DNA of 64,000 bases from Rhodocyclaceae bacterium (GTDB taxonomy: Bacteria > Pseudomonadota > Gammaproteobacteria > Burkholderiales > Rhodocyclaceae), in assembly GCA_006218025.1 (NCBI GenBank), contig VBWA01000003.1:39722-103721 (forward strand). The letters run 5' to 3'. The position numbers and the translations under genes are program-made. The first letter of the stretch is position 1, and every line of letters begins with the position of its first letter. A model generated the notes under the pieces. The model saw nothing but the letters and a program-made list of their open reading frames with translations, was not told the DNA's origin and did no database searches. Below are positions 41,571-50,932 of this stretch, piece after piece.

Positions 41571-44278
41571 CCCTTTCGGTGCCCCAAATTACCGCGCAAC
41601 TTGAAGCGGTTTTGGCGCGCGAGCCGGGGGCATTGGCGGTCGCCATTCGTTCGGCCACCAAACAGGATTGGCCTGACGCCGTCACGCAATGTGGGCGCCG
41701 ATTTTCCCTGCGCTGGTGCGATTCCATGCTGGCGATGCGCGAGGCCCTGTGCGACGTCGAGCAAGTCGATACGACCCACGCTGGCTTGGTGCTGCTAACG
41801 CCGTTGGGTTCAAATGAGATTGCCGAAGATATCGCTGCACGACTGGCGCGAGGACGTGTCTTCCAGCCAGAGGGCTGGCAGATTGTGCGACAGCTCTTTG
41901 GCGCCAAGGAGGTGGATGCCCGGTTGGGACGGTACTCCTGGATGCCCCAGGTGCTGGTGGACGGTGCCACCCAAGGTGCCTACGCGCCCGTTGCAAACGG
42001 ATTTCTCGACCTGGAAACAGCCTGGAAAGAGCTGCTTCAGCGCTTTCTGCAATTGGACGTGGCACGCCCTGATGCTACTGCCCTGCTGCAATGGACGATG
42101 GAACCCAGCGCTGATGCTTCGCTCAATCTGTTACCGAACAGCGCGCGGTCCGATGCACTACGCTGGCTGGGCGAATCGGCAGGTACCGTGGGCAACATGG
42201 TTTTGGCCTGCGTGGAAGCGGGCCGCACGGGCGACGCGATGGCGCTTGGGCTGGTTTGTGGCGTCCTGTACGCCCCGGCAGGTGAAGGCGAGGCGGCCTT
42301 GGGGCACGCAACGATCAGGCTTGAGCGATTCGTGAATGATACCCACGTCGGCGTGATCGAAGGGCGCGCGTGGGCTGAGGCGGCGCGGCAACTGGTTCGC
42401 GATGGTGGCGTGGGTGGTGCCGATGTGTACCGGCCGGTCCTGGATCGAGCGGATGCTTTGTTGAGCGACCTGCGCGTGGCCGAGTTCGCCCATCTGAGCG
42501 ATGTTTTGCCTCTGGGCTTCGACCAGCGCATGCGCTCGTTTGCTACGGATCTGACCCAGCATGTGCAGGCTCCCACGGACGAAACCTTGACGGCCGTCGA
42601 GGAAGCCGCCAATCGCGTCCTGACCCATGTACTGGCGGCAGCCCAACCTCAACGGGCCGACCGGGTGGAAATGGCCAGGCGCATGGCCCGCTGGCTGGTG
42701 CGGCCGGCAACCACCACCACCACGATGGCTGATTTCATGTGTTGGCAGTCCGACGAAGGCGCATTCGTCGATTGGGCGCGCTTTCGGTTGCTGGGGGGGG
42801 ATGAACTGGTGGAGGTGTCACACGCCTACGGGGCCGTCCGCACTGCCGTCATCGCGCGCCGCAATGCTTTGGGACAGCGATTTGCTTTGGCGTTGCAGAA
42901 CTGGAACGCGCAGGCGCCAGGGACCGACGCTCGCATTGTTCCGCTGGAATCGGTGCTCGACTGCGTCGTGGCTCCCCTGGCTGCGCTTCAACCCGTGCTG
43001 TTGCTGGTGGTCGATGGCTTGAGCGCCAGTATTTTCCGAGAGCTTTTTGCCCGGCCCGAGCGCCTGGGTTGGGCCGAGATGGTGCCGGCTGCCTTGGCAC
43101 GCCCATTGGCCGGCGTGGCGGCATTCCCGACCATCACCGAGGTCAGCCGCGCAAGCTTGCTTTGCGGAAAGCTCACGACGGGTACCTCCTCACTTGAGAA
43201 AACCGGATTTTCAAGCCATGCTGCGTTGCTGTCCCAATCGCGCGCCGATGTGCCGCCCAAGCTTTTCCACAAGGGCGATCTGAGCGAGTCAACGAACCTG
43301 GCAAACGAGGTCAGGACGGCCATTGCCAACCCGCAACAACGCGTTGTCGGCCTGGTGTACAACGCTGTCGACGATCATCTCAGCGGCCCGGACCAGCTAC
43401 ACCAACGATGGAACCTGGAAGATCTGCGCTTGTTCCTGCCCATCCTGCGCGAAGCCCGGGAAGCTCGCCGCGTGGTCGTGATCACAGCCGATCACGGACA
43501 CCTGCTCGAAGACGGCACCACACAAATAACCGGCGGCGAAAGCGATCGATGGCGTGCTGGCAGCGATAGCGTAAGCAGCAACGAGATCGTTTTGACCGGT
43601 GGACGCGTTCGAACCGCGAGCGGTGCAACATCGGTGACCTGTCTATGGAGCGAAAGCGTCAGGTACGCTGGCCGCAAGAATGGGTACCACGGCGGAGTTT
43701 CACTGCAAGAGGTGACCGTGCCCTTGAGTGTATTGGTGCCGTTTGGGATGACCCTGCCCGAATGGCAACCCGCGTTGCCAGCACAGCCGGAATGGTGGGA
43801 CCTGCCCAGCATGGCGACCTCGCAAGCCACGATATCCCAACAGGCTTTGGTGCCTCGACCAGCGTCGCGCCGACCAGCCCCGCCACTTGGCCAAGAACAG
43901 TTGTTTGACACGTCAATGGCGCCGATCCCCACAGCATCGTCAGCACAGGCACAAGACTGGATCGACATCCTTCTGCAAAGCCAGGTGTATGTATCTCAGC
44001 GTTCGCTGGCGGCACGTGTGGCGCCACCCAATGACCAAATGCGCAAGCTGCTTGCAGCTCTGGATGAGCGCGGCGGAAAACTGTCGCGCGCGGCGCTCGC
44101 CCAGAGGCTCGTCATACCGGAAATCCGATTGAATGGAATGTTGAGCGCCGTGAGACGGATATTGAATGTCGATCAAGCCACTGTGTTGTTCGTGGATGAA
44201 GTTGCCGGCACCGTTGAACTGAATCGGACCTTGCTGCTCCAGCAATTTCGAATCACGGCAAATGGAGGTGACCGATGA
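41567..44278 (+). CDS. pglZ: BREX alkaline-phosphatase-fold protein PglZ
   Basis: A 903-residue protein carrying the PglZ domain. 'VLLLVVDGLSASIFRELFAR' (Asp483) and 'RVVVITADHGHLLEDGTTQI' (Asp642, His643) give the paired metal-binding motifs of the alkaline phosphatase superfamily. The N-terminal 400 residues are helical and BREX-specific; the C-terminus holds a winged-helix-like 'ALAQRLVIPEIRLNGMLSAV'. PglZ is the protein shared by nearly all BREX types and interacts with the methyltransferase. The start overlaps pglY and the end overlaps brxD, both as ATGA. Confidence 0.94.
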   Translation: MTLSVPQITAQLEAVLAREPGALAVAIRSATKQDWPDAVTQCGRRFSLRWCDSMLAMREALCDVEQVDTTHAGLVLLTPLGSNEIAEDIAARLARGRVFQPEGWQIVRQLFGAKEVDARLGRYSWMPQVLVDGATQGAYAPVANGFLDLETAWKELLQRFLQLDVARPDATALLQWTMEPSADASLNLLPNSARSDALRWLGESAGTVGNMVLACVEAGRTGDAMALGLVCGVLYAPAGEGEAALGHATIRLERFVNDTHVGVIEGRAWAEAARQLVRDGGVGGADVYRPVLDRADALLSDLRVAEFAHLSDVLPLGFDQRMRSFATDLTQHVQAPTDETLTAVEEAANRVLTHVLAAAQPQRADRVEMARRMARWLVRPATTTTTMADFMCWQSDEGAFVDWARFRLLGGDELVEVSHAYGAVRTAVIARRNALGQRFALALQNWNAQAPGTDARIVPLESVLDCVVAPLAALQPVLLLVVDGLSASIFRELFARPERLGWAEMVPAALARPLAGVAAFPTITEVSRASLLCGKLTTGTSSLEKTGFSSHAALLSQSRADVPPKLFHKGDLSESTNLANEVRTAIANPQQRVVGLVYNAVDDHLSGPDQLHQRWNLEDLRLFLPILREAREARRVVVITADHGHLLEDGTTQITGGESDRWRAGSDSVSSNEIVLTGGRVRTASGATSVTCLWSESVRYAGRKNGYHGGVSLQEVTVPLSVLVPFGMTLPEWQPALPAQPEWWDLPSMATSQATISQQALVPRPASRRPAPPLGQEQLFDTSMAPIPTASSAQAQDWIDILLQSQVYVSQRSLAARVAPPNDQMRKLLAALDERGGKLSRAALAQRLVIPEIRLNGMLSAVRRILNVDQATVLFVDEVAGTVELNRTLLLQQFRITANGGDR

Positions 44279-45585
44279 TCAGTGCCGCAAGGCGTGATGA
44301 CATCGTCGGCGCCTTGCGTCGAGGGACCGTTCCCAGTAGCGGACTGGACGCGCTGGCGGTAGGCATTGACGGTTTTGCGCCCACGCTGGACGAAGAACTG
44401 GCCACGGTCGCTAGCGGACGCGGCGGGTTCAAGTCGGTACGGGGGGAATACGGCACCGGCAAAACCTTCTTTGGTCGCTGGCTTCAGGAGCGTGCCCGTG
44501 CGAAAGGCTTTGCCACCAGCGAAGTGCAGATTAACGAAACAGAAACGCCCTTGCATCGACTGGAGACTATTTATCGTCGGCTGGTCGAGCGACTCGGGAC
44601 AGCGGATAGCAACACGGGCGCATTTCGCAGTGTGATCGACGGTTGGTTTTTTGCTTTGGAACAGGATGTTCTCGCCGACGGGTCGGTCGATGCCGGTAAC
44701 GAAAAAGCCCTGCTGGAGCGCACCGAGGCGTTGATGGAAGCCCAGTTGACGGCCATCAGCAAAACCGCACCGGCCTTCTCGGCTGTTCTGCGCACCTACC
44801 GGCGGGCCTTGGCTGATGGCGACAATCAACTTGCTGAAGGGTTGATCAGCTGGCTTGCTGGCCAACCCAATGTCGCGGCCAGCGTGAAGCGCGCCGCAGG
44901 TATCAAGGGAGATTTGGACCATTTTGGGGCGGCCAACTTCCTGATCGGGTTGCTGACTATCTTGCGCGACAGCGGCTTCCCGGGCCTGGTGTTGGTGCTT
45001 GACGAGGTGGAAACACTCCAGCGCATGCGCGCCGACACGCGGGAACGTGGCTTGAACGCGTTGCGCCAGTTGATCGATGAAATTGACGCAGGACGATTTC
45101 CTGGCCTGTACCTCGTCATTACCGGAACCCCCGCATTCTTTGATGGCGCCCAAGGCGTACAGAGACTTGCGCCGTTGGCGCAGCGCCTACATGTGGATTT
45201 TGGCACCGACCGACGGTTCGATAATCCACGCGCCGTGCAGATTCGTCTGGCACCTTTCGACCAAGGCTCGCTGGTGGCTGTCGGCAAGCGGGTGCGCGAT
45301 ATTTACGCGGAAACGCAGCCCAATGAGAGCCGTTTGCGCACCCTGGTCAATGATGCCTACATTGAAACCTTGGCCCGCGCCGTGGCTGGCGGACTGGGCG
45401 GTAAAGTGGGCGTGGCACCACGCCTGTTTCTCAAAAAACTGGTCGCCGATGTGCTCGATCGAGTTGATTTGCATGAGGGCTTTGATCCGCGCCAACACTA
45501 CAAACTGACCTTGGCAGAAAGCGAAATGACGGCGAATGAGCGGGCCGCCGCCGGAGCAGTCGGCGTGGATGACATCGAGCTGTGA
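44275..45585 (+). CDS. brxD: BREX type 2 ATP-binding protein BrxD
   Basis: A 436-residue P-loop protein of the DUF2791 type. Walker A 'VRGEYGTGKTFFGRWLQE' (Lys63) and Walker B 'GLVLVLDEVETLQRM' (Asp243, Glu244) are intact, followed by 'YLVITGTPAFFDG', a sensor-like segment, and 'VGVAPRLFLKKLVADVLD'. BrxD with the BrxHI helicase is characteristic of type 2 BREX. It is coupled by ATGA overlaps on both sides. Confidence 0.93.
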   Translation: MISAARRDDIVGALRRGTVPSSGLDALAVGIDGFAPTLDEELATVASGRGGFKSVRGEYGTGKTFFGRWLQERARAKGFATSEVQINETETPLHRLETIYRRLVERLGTADSNTGAFRSVIDGWFFALEQDVLADGSVDAGNEKALLERTEALMEAQLTAISKTAPAFSAVLRTYRRALADGDNQLAEGLISWLAGQPNVAASVKRAAGIKGDLDHFGAANFLIGLLTILRDSGFPGLVLVLDEVETLQRMRADTRERGLNALRQLIDEIDAGRFPGLYLVITGTPAFFDGAQGVQRLAPLAQRLHVDFGTDRRFDNPRAVQIRLAPFDQGSLVAVGKRVRDIYAETQPNESRLRTLVNDAYIETLARAVAGGLGGKVGVAPRLFLKKLVADVLDRVDLHEGFDPRQHYKLTLAESEMTANERAAAGAVGVDDIEL

Positions 45586-47654
45586 TCGAGTTCGAGAAGC
45601 TGCACCCGGCACTTCAGTATCACGTCGTAAATTCACTGGGCTGGGACAGCCTGCGACCGACTCAGCTGCAGGCAATAGCTCCGATTCTTTCTGGCGCGCA
45701 TTGCCTCTTGCTGGCACCGACGGCCGGAGGAAAGACTGAGGCCGCCATCATCCCCGTTTTATCGAAGATGTTGACCCATGCCTGGCCAGGTGTGAGCGTG
45801 ATATATGTTTGCCCGATTAAAGCGCTCTTGAACAATCTCGAGCAGCGGCTTTCTTATTACGCCGGCTTGGTCGGCAGACGTGTTGCTGTTTGGCATGGGG
45901 ATATTTCCCAGTCTCAAAAGAGACATGCCATCAAGGATGCACCCGACATTCTGCTGACTACGCCCGAATCGATTGAAGGCATGTTGGTGTCCACACGTAT
46001 TGACCGACAAGCATGGTTTGGCAATCTGCGGGTTGTGATTGCCGATGAGTTGCATGCGTTCGCAGCAGATGACCGCGGGTGGCACTTGAGATCTGTGCTT
46101 CACCGTCTGCAACAGTACGTTCCTAACGAGATGCAACGGCTTGGACTGTCCGCCACCGTGAGCAACCCGACGGAGCTGCTCAACTGGTTTGCTCCCACGG
46201 GGATCAAACAGGTTGTCGGTACCTCAGTGGTGAGCACTGACGCTGATGTCACCGTGGATTTCGTGGGCTCTTTGGCCAACGCGGCCACGGTAATTGCCCG
46301 CCTGTACCGGGGCAGCAAACGCCTGGTCTTTTGCGATTCACGCAGCAGTGCCGAAGAACTGACCAGCACCCTGCGCGGCCAGGAGGTGCGAGCCTTTTTA
46401 AGTCATGCGTCGCTCAGCCATTCCGAACGAAAGCTTGCCGAAACCGCGTTTGCAGAAGAAAAGGATTGCGTGATTGTTGCCACGTCGACTTTGGAGCTCG
46501 GCATCGACGTCGGAGATTTGGATCATGTAATCCAGATCGACGCACCTTCGACGGTGTCATCGTTTCTTCAGCGCATGGGACGCACCGGCCGCCGCGCTGG
46601 CGCACGACGAAGTTGCTTGTTCCTTTGCACCAATGATGACTCGCTCATGCTGGCCATGGGCATTTGTCGCCTTTGGGGTGAAGGCTGGGTTGAAGCGGCA
46701 TTCCCTCCGCCTGAACCGTGGGCCATCGTGGCGCAACAGGCCATGGCAGCCACTTTGGAACGCTCTGAATGGCCAACGCAAGACCTTGTTTCACTATTGT
46801 GTGACGCCTTCCCTGAATCAAGTGCCCAAGGCATCTCGGATCTAGTCGCGTACATGGTGCAACTCGGCTTCCTGATGGAAATTGACGGAGTTCTTCAAAT
46901 TGGACCCGCGACTGAAAAACATTTCGGTCGGGCTCACTACAAAGACTTGCTCGCATCTTTCTCCGGCGCCCAGCTGCTTTTGGGTCGCTTCGGCAGTGTT
47001 GAGGTCGGATTCATCGACCCGATGATGTTGGCGGGTGAGAAGGAAGATCGGCTGATTCTGCTGTCGGGAAAAAGTTGGCGCATTACCGATGTCGACTGGA
47101 AGCGACAAACAGTATGGCTTGAGCCAGCGAAAGACGGCGGCAAGGCCCGTTGGACAGGAAGTGGACGCACTTTGAGCCGAGAGCTCGCCCAAGGAATTTT
47201 TCGTGCAATACGCCGTAGCGCAGATGAGCACGCAGTAATTTCAAAACGGGCTCGACTTGAAATCGAACAGGTCGCGGAACGCGTTCCCGAATCTGGTGCT
47301 GCGTCGGTCTTGTCGATGACCAAGAATGAGGCAATTGGCGCCCGCCTGTGGACCTTTGGAGGTACCCGAGCCAACCGTGCCATCGCCAAGCAAATACAAG
47401 CCTTGACCGATGTTAGCCGAATTGATGCCCTCGGCCTTGACCTGAAAACGCCCATCGATCCAAAGGCACTGAATTCCGACTTTCTTGTCTCGGATCTTCA
47501 GTTTTCCACCGACGAAATCGATCAGCGCGCGAAGCCGATAAAATTTTCAGCATGCTTACCAGTTGCGTTGCTAATTGAAGTAATTCGAATGCGCCAGTTC
47601 GAGCAACCCGTTCAACCTAGTCCCCGTAACGATCAAGAGGATGGTGATGGATAG
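45582..47654 (+). CDS. brxHI: BREX DEAD/DEAH-box helicase BrxHI
   Basis: A 690-residue superfamily 2 helicase of the Lhr-like kind. Motif I 'LAPTAGGKTEAAIIPVL' (Lys51), motif II D-E-L-H (Asp155 to His158), motif III 'LGLSATVSNP', motif V 'STLELGIDVGDLDHVIQIDA' and motif VI 'QRMGRTGRRAG' are all present. The C-terminal 250 residues include a winged-helix and beta-rich region. The start overlaps the brxD stop, and the 3' end overlaps the next gene by eight bases, so transcription and translation probably continue past the core BREX genes. Confidence 0.93.
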   Translation: MIEFEKLHPALQYHVVNSLGWDSLRPTQLQAIAPILSGAHCLLLAPTAGGKTEAAIIPVLSKMLTHAWPGVSVIYVCPIKALLNNLEQRLSYYAGLVGRRVAVWHGDISQSQKRHAIKDAPDILLTTPESIEGMLVSTRIDRQAWFGNLRVVIADELHAFAADDRGWHLRSVLHRLQQYVPNEMQRLGLSATVSNPTELLNWFAPTGIKQVVGTSVVSTDADVTVDFVGSLANAATVIARLYRGSKRLVFCDSRSSAEELTSTLRGQEVRAFLSHASLSHSERKLAETAFAEEKDCVIVATSTLELGIDVGDLDHVIQIDAPSTVSSFLQRMGRTGRRAGARRSCLFLCTNDDSLMLAMGICRLWGEGWVEAAFPPPEPWAIVAQQAMAATLERSEWPTQDLVSLLCDAFPESSAQGISDLVAYMVQLGFLMEIDGVLQIGPATEKHFGRAHYKDLLASFSGAQLLLGRFGSVEVGFIDPMMLAGEKEDRLILLSGKSWRITDVDWKRQTVWLEPAKDGGKARWTGSGRTLSRELAQGIFRAIRRSADEHAVISKRARLEIEQVAERVPESGAASVLSMTKNEAIGARLWTFGGTRANRAIAKQIQALTDVSRIDALGLDLKTPIDPKALNSDFLVSDLQFSTDEIDQRAKPIKFSACLPVALLIEVIRMRQFEQPVQPSPRNDQEDGDG

Positions 47655-48312
47655 CCCCGAACGCAACGCCGGAGAAATTCCGACGCGGAAAGAGGCAGGC
47701 CAAGCGAAGCGGCCGCAAGCCATGAGCGTCGATAGTTGGGAAACGCTCAGCAAGAAGGTCTACTGGGATCGGGACGTTCCTCTGGAACGCTGGCGGGAAA
47801 GGATTTCCACCGGACACCGCTCCTATCTTCCTGCTGCCGTCTCGACCATGACTCCGACCGAGTTCGTCCGGTATTATGGCCTCTCGAAATTCAAGCGCGA
47901 CTGGCCGGCCCTCCGGGCGAAACTTTCGAACAAAGCCGTGAAATATGCCCCGGTTTTCGATCTCGCCTGGAGTCAGGCCGTCGGTGGAGGCTGGAATCTT
48001 CGACCGACAGAGGATTTTTTCTCCATGCCGGAAAGGCGCCGGAACTTTCTCACCCAAGTGGCGCGCGTGCCAGGAATGAGTATCTACGAGGTCGCCAAAT
48101 CCCTTGGGCTTCAATATCGCAGGGCCCACGATCACGCGACCAATCTGCTCAGGGATGGCAAAATCCGGGCCGTTGAGACGATCGAGCGCGGACACCGGAA
48201 GATGAAGCTGTTTCCGACCTACGCCCCGCAGAAAGTCCCCCTGGGGGGCGGCACGACATCGCAGGTCAACTCGTCCCGCAAAGTATCTCCCGACCTCATT
48301 GTTGCCGCATGA
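47647..48312 (+). CDS. Winged-helix-like protein at the BREX 3' end
   Basis: A 221-residue basic protein. Residues about 135-195, 'PGMSIYEVAKSLGLQYRRAH' then 'DHATNLLRDGKIRAVETIER', have the helix-turn-helix plus wing pattern of MarR/TrmB-like DNA-binding domains. The N-terminal 130 residues match nothing I recognise and contain many Trp, Tyr and Arg residues. The start overlaps the last eight bases of brxHI, and the stop overlaps the next gene (ATGA), so it belongs to the BREX transcript. A DNA-binding accessory or regulator is the cautious reading. Confidence 0.65.
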   Translation: MDSPERNAGEIPTRKEAGQAKRPQAMSVDSWETLSKKVYWDRDVPLERWRERISTGHRSYLPAAVSTMTPTEFVRYYGLSKFKRDWPALRAKLSNKAVKYAPVFDLAWSQAVGGGWNLRPTEDFFSMPERRRNFLTQVARVPGMSIYEVAKSLGLQYRRAHDHATNLLRDGKIRAVETIERGHRKMKLFPTYAPQKVPLGGGTTSQVNSSRKVSPDLIVAA

Positions 48313-48812
48313 AGATTTATCTCGCTGGCCCCGACGTTTTCAGACCGGATGTCTCCGCCTGGGCAGAATCAGTCCGCGAATTGTGCCGACTATATGGCTT
48401 TGAGCCCCTCCTCCCCGTTGATCACTGTGAAACGGCACCGGAGAAGATTTTTCAGGCAAACATTGCCCTGATCCGAAAGGCGCAGATCGTCGTAGCCAAC
48501 CTGGATCCATTTCGCGGCCCCGAGCCGGACTCAGGCGCCGCCTTTGAACTTGGATATGCCCTGGCATTGGGCAAGAAGATCTGCGGCTATGTGACGCGAC
48601 TCGATACGCTCGCGAAGCGCGTCGAATTGGCCGAGAAGCAGAGCGCTCCCCCTCCTCCCTACGGCGACAAGATCCATGACCTGCAGGGCATGCTGATCGA
48701 GAACTTTGGCCTCCCCTGTAATTTGATGCTCGCCATACCCGCCCACATCGTGGAAGGCGGTCTGGAAGCCTGCCTCCAGTCGATTCGGGCGCGGCCCCCT
48801 GTTCCGACATGA
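48309..48812 (+). CDS. Nucleoside 2-deoxyribosyltransferase family protein
   Basis: A 167-residue enzyme. 'MKIYLAGPDVFRPDVSAWAE' gives the Y-L-A-G-P-x-V-F start, 'VVANLDPFRGPEPDSGAAFE' holds the D-x-x-x-G-P-x-x-D-x-G-x-x-x-E active-site pattern including the catalytic Glu, and 'GYALALGKKICGYV' follows. These enzymes move or cleave the deoxyribose of nucleosides or nucleotides; related folds act in defence by depleting nucleotides or NAD. It is coupled by ATGA on both sides to genes at the end of the BREX operon, so a defence role is possible but unproven. Confidence 0.88.
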   Translation: MKIYLAGPDVFRPDVSAWAESVRELCRLYGFEPLLPVDHCETAPEKIFQANIALIRKAQIVVANLDPFRGPEPDSGAAFELGYALALGKKICGYVTRLDTLAKRVELAEKQSAPPPPYGDKIHDLQGMLIENFGLPCNLMLAIPAHIVEGGLEACLQSIRARPPVPT

Positions 48813-49324
48813 ACCTGCGCTTTCGCCCGGCCGTCAGCGAACCGATCTACCTTGTGATTTCGCGAGAGCAGATCAATGAATGTGACATTTCCGGACCACT
48901 GAGAGTCTTGCGCCAATTGCAGGGCAATCCTGAAAAGGCGGTAGCTGCCTGCGGTCGAATCAGTCTCGTCATCGATGGCTACAACAAGGATCCGCGCGAG
49001 CTCTTCGAGATTCCTGAAGTCCGGCGATTCATCAAGGAACTGGACGCGATGTGGCCGTACTGGTTCTTTTTTCTGTCGCAGGCCGACGACTCGATCAAGG
49101 TCATCGAAAGCTGCCTGTGCGACAGCATCGAGGTGGTACCTGGCGTGACATCGATTGATTCCGAGGAACTCCAGCGTTGCCTGAGTCGACACTTCTCGGC
49201 GATGAACAATTACTGCGAGTCACTCAATCTGCCGGAGAGCAAGATCCAGGAAATATCCGAGGGGATCATCAGCCTGATAGACAACGCCGCGGTCGAACGC
49301 ATCGAAGGGGACGACTACCAGTAG
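48809..49324 (+). CDS. Unknown protein coupled to the deoxyribosyltransferase
   Basis: A 171-residue acidic protein with alternating beta and helical character: 'PIYLVISREQINECDISGPL', 'RISLVIDGYNKDPRELFEIP' and 'WPYWFFFLSQADDSIKVIES'. I do not recognise the family. The ATG overlaps the deoxyribosyltransferase stop (ATGA), so the two are translated together and may form a pair, for example enzyme and inhibitor or cofactor. It is the last gene of the long plus-strand chain that begins at the BREX regulator. Confidence 0.65.
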   Translation: MNLRFRPAVSEPIYLVISREQINECDISGPLRVLRQLQGNPEKAVAACGRISLVIDGYNKDPRELFEIPEVRRFIKELDAMWPYWFFFLSQADDSIKVIESCLCDSIEVVPGVTSIDSEELQRCLSRHFSAMNNYCESLNLPESKIQEISEGIISLIDNAAVERIEGDDYQ

Positions 49325-49426
49325 CAGTTTTCCTCTGGGCGATGTTCATAGCTGATCCCGATGCTGTTCTCAAGGTGCACAATAGGCACCGCAGCATTTC
49401 CATCACAACACTATGCGAAACGCGAA

Positions 49427-50416
49427 ATGACTGAACTCGACCAATACCCGCGCCACTCACCGCTCTGTCAATCAGTGACTCGAGATGGCAAGGCTGTTCG
49501 AGTCGAAATATACGAAGACGGCGAAGGCGGCTGGCTCCTGGAGGTGGTCGATGATTTCGGCAACTCCACCGTATGGGACGATCCGTTTGCGACCGACCAG
49601 GAAGCGCTCGACGAGGTGCTGAAGACTATCAATGAAGATGGAATGGATTCTCTGATTGGTGCACCGCCTGACGAGCAGCAGATGACGGGGCTGAATCAAC
49701 CTCTCTCGGAATCGGAATTTAACGAACTTGACGACTTCCTTGCCAACGAGGCCAACGAGGATACGTCGATGGATGTCTCCACGCTGGAAGGCTTCCTGAC
49801 CGCCATCGCCATCGGCCCCCGCATGGTGCCGCCCTCGGACTGGCTGCCTTGGGTGTGGGACATGGAAGACGGCGAAGTCGAGGTCGACTTTGCAAGCGAG
49901 GCGCAGGCCACCCGGATCATGTCGCTCATCCTGCGGCACTACAACAACGTAATTCATTCCTTCAACACCGATCCGGCCTCATTCGAGCCCATCTTCTGGC
50001 GGGATATTCAATGGGGTGCTGCCGAGTGGAGCGAGGGCTTCATTACCGGCTTCATGTTCAACGAAGATGCGTGGAGTCTGCTATCCATGGGCCAACCGAC
50101 ATGGTTCACGCCATTTCTGCGCCTCGGTACCGACGAGGGTATCGACATTACAAAGAGCGCGGGGGATGCCGAGACGTGGATGAACGGGATTGAACCGGCG
50201 CTCGTGAGAATCCACGCCTACTGGAAAGAGAAGCGTGGCAGCCAGCCGGCCGGAATATTCAACGACGATTTTCATCATCATCGTGGTCAGAAGGAAATTG
50301 CACCGATCGTTCGTGGTGGCCCGAAGATCGGCCGCAACGATCCCTGTCCCTGCGGCAGTGGCAAGAAGTTCAAAAAGTGCTGCGGCGCGGATGGCGCTCC
50401 GTCATCGCTGCATTGA
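49427..50416 (+). CDS. UPF0149 (YecA-like) protein with SEC-C zinc motif
   Basis: A 329-residue protein. An N-terminal 80-residue segment ('[20 protein letters not shown]') looks like a small beta domain, followed by a UPF0149 helical domain at about residues 90-270 ('[20 protein letters not shown]' and '[20 protein letters not shown]'). The C-terminus ends in the SEC-C motif '[19 protein letters not shown]', a zinc finger also used by SecA. ATG 49427 is chosen over an upstream frame without similarity. The biochemical role is unknown; SEC-C domains often mediate binding to SecB or ribosomes. It lies 102 bases after the BREX-linked chain. Confidence 0.85.
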   Translation: MTELDQYPRHSPLCQSVTRDGKAVRVEIYEDGEGGWLLEVVDDFGNSTVWDDPFATDQEALDEVLKTINEDGMDSLIGAPPDEQQMTGLNQPLSESEFNELDDFLANEANEDTSMDVSTLEGFLTAIAIGPRMVPPSDWLPWVWDMEDGEVEVDFASEAQATRIMSLILRHYNNVIHSFNTDPASFEPIFWRDIQWGAAEWSEGFITGFMFNEDAWSLLSMGQPTWFTPFLRLGTDEGIDITKSAGDAETWMNGIEPALVRIHAYWKEKRGSQPAGIFNDDFHHHRGQKEIAPIVRGGPKIGRNDPCPCGSGKKFKKCCGADGAPSSLH

Positions 50417-50587
50417 AGCAGGAAATCAGCACGCACCAGGATCCATGACGAACGGATCGAAGCTGCGCTCGACACGTTGAAGAGCAAGCTGCCATGGTGA
50501 GAGGCCTCGCAATTTTCCGGGAATACTTTCCTCACAACCATTCACATCGTAATCAATATCATCCAGATATGCCGTATAAAGAATATA

Positions 50588-50616
50588 TTGACAGTATGCG
50601 TTATGGAGCATAATAT
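50588..50616 (+). promoter_or_regulatory. Sigma-70 promoter for hipBA
   Basis: TTGACA (50588-50593), a 17-base spacer, then TAATAT (50611-50616): a perfect -35 and near-perfect -10 at ideal spacing, 35 bases upstream of the hipB ATG. The surrounding 100 bases are AT-rich, fitting a promoter autoregulated by HipB. Confidence 0.85.
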
Positions 50617-50650
50617 ACAAATATTCCTTATCAGAACTGAAGGTGCTTCC

Positions 50651-50932
50651 ATGGGCACACCCATCACTACCACTGGACAACTGGCGCCACTCCTGCAGCG
50701 CTTGCGCAAGAATCAGGGCTTGTCGCAGGCTGGCCTTGGTCAAAAGCTCGGGCTGTCGCAGGAGCGAATTTCCCGCATTGAGCGGTTCCCGGAAAAGGTT
50801 ACCCTTGACCAGCTCCTGACGGTACTGATGGCGCTCGATGCCGAGCTTCAGGTGGCCCCACGGCACGCTCTGTCCGGCAAGACTGCGGCGACAGGCACAG
50901 CCGGCGGCAAGCTGTCCGGGGAGGAATGGTAA
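50651..50932 (+). CDS. hipB: HipB-like antitoxin, XRE HTH
   Basis: A 93-residue protein with an XRE domain: 'LAPLLQRLRKNQGLSQAGLG', 'QKLGLSQERISRIERFPEKV' and 'TLDQLLTVLMALDAELQV', the last matching the HipB dimer helix and strand. A flexible tail follows. It should neutralise and repress the downstream hipA gene. ATG 50651 is preferred; the promoter just upstream excludes longer starts. The stop overlaps the hipA start as TAATG. Confidence 0.9.
   Translation: MGTPITTTGQLAPLLQRLRKNQGLSQAGLGQKLGLSQERISRIERFPEKVTLDQLLTVLMALDAELQVAPRHALSGKTAATGTAGGKLSGEEW

Noticed and set aside
27180..47654. Type 1 BREX or classic Pgl labelling
   Set aside because: No brxA, brxB, brxC or brxL genes; pglW, brxD and brxHI place it in type 2.
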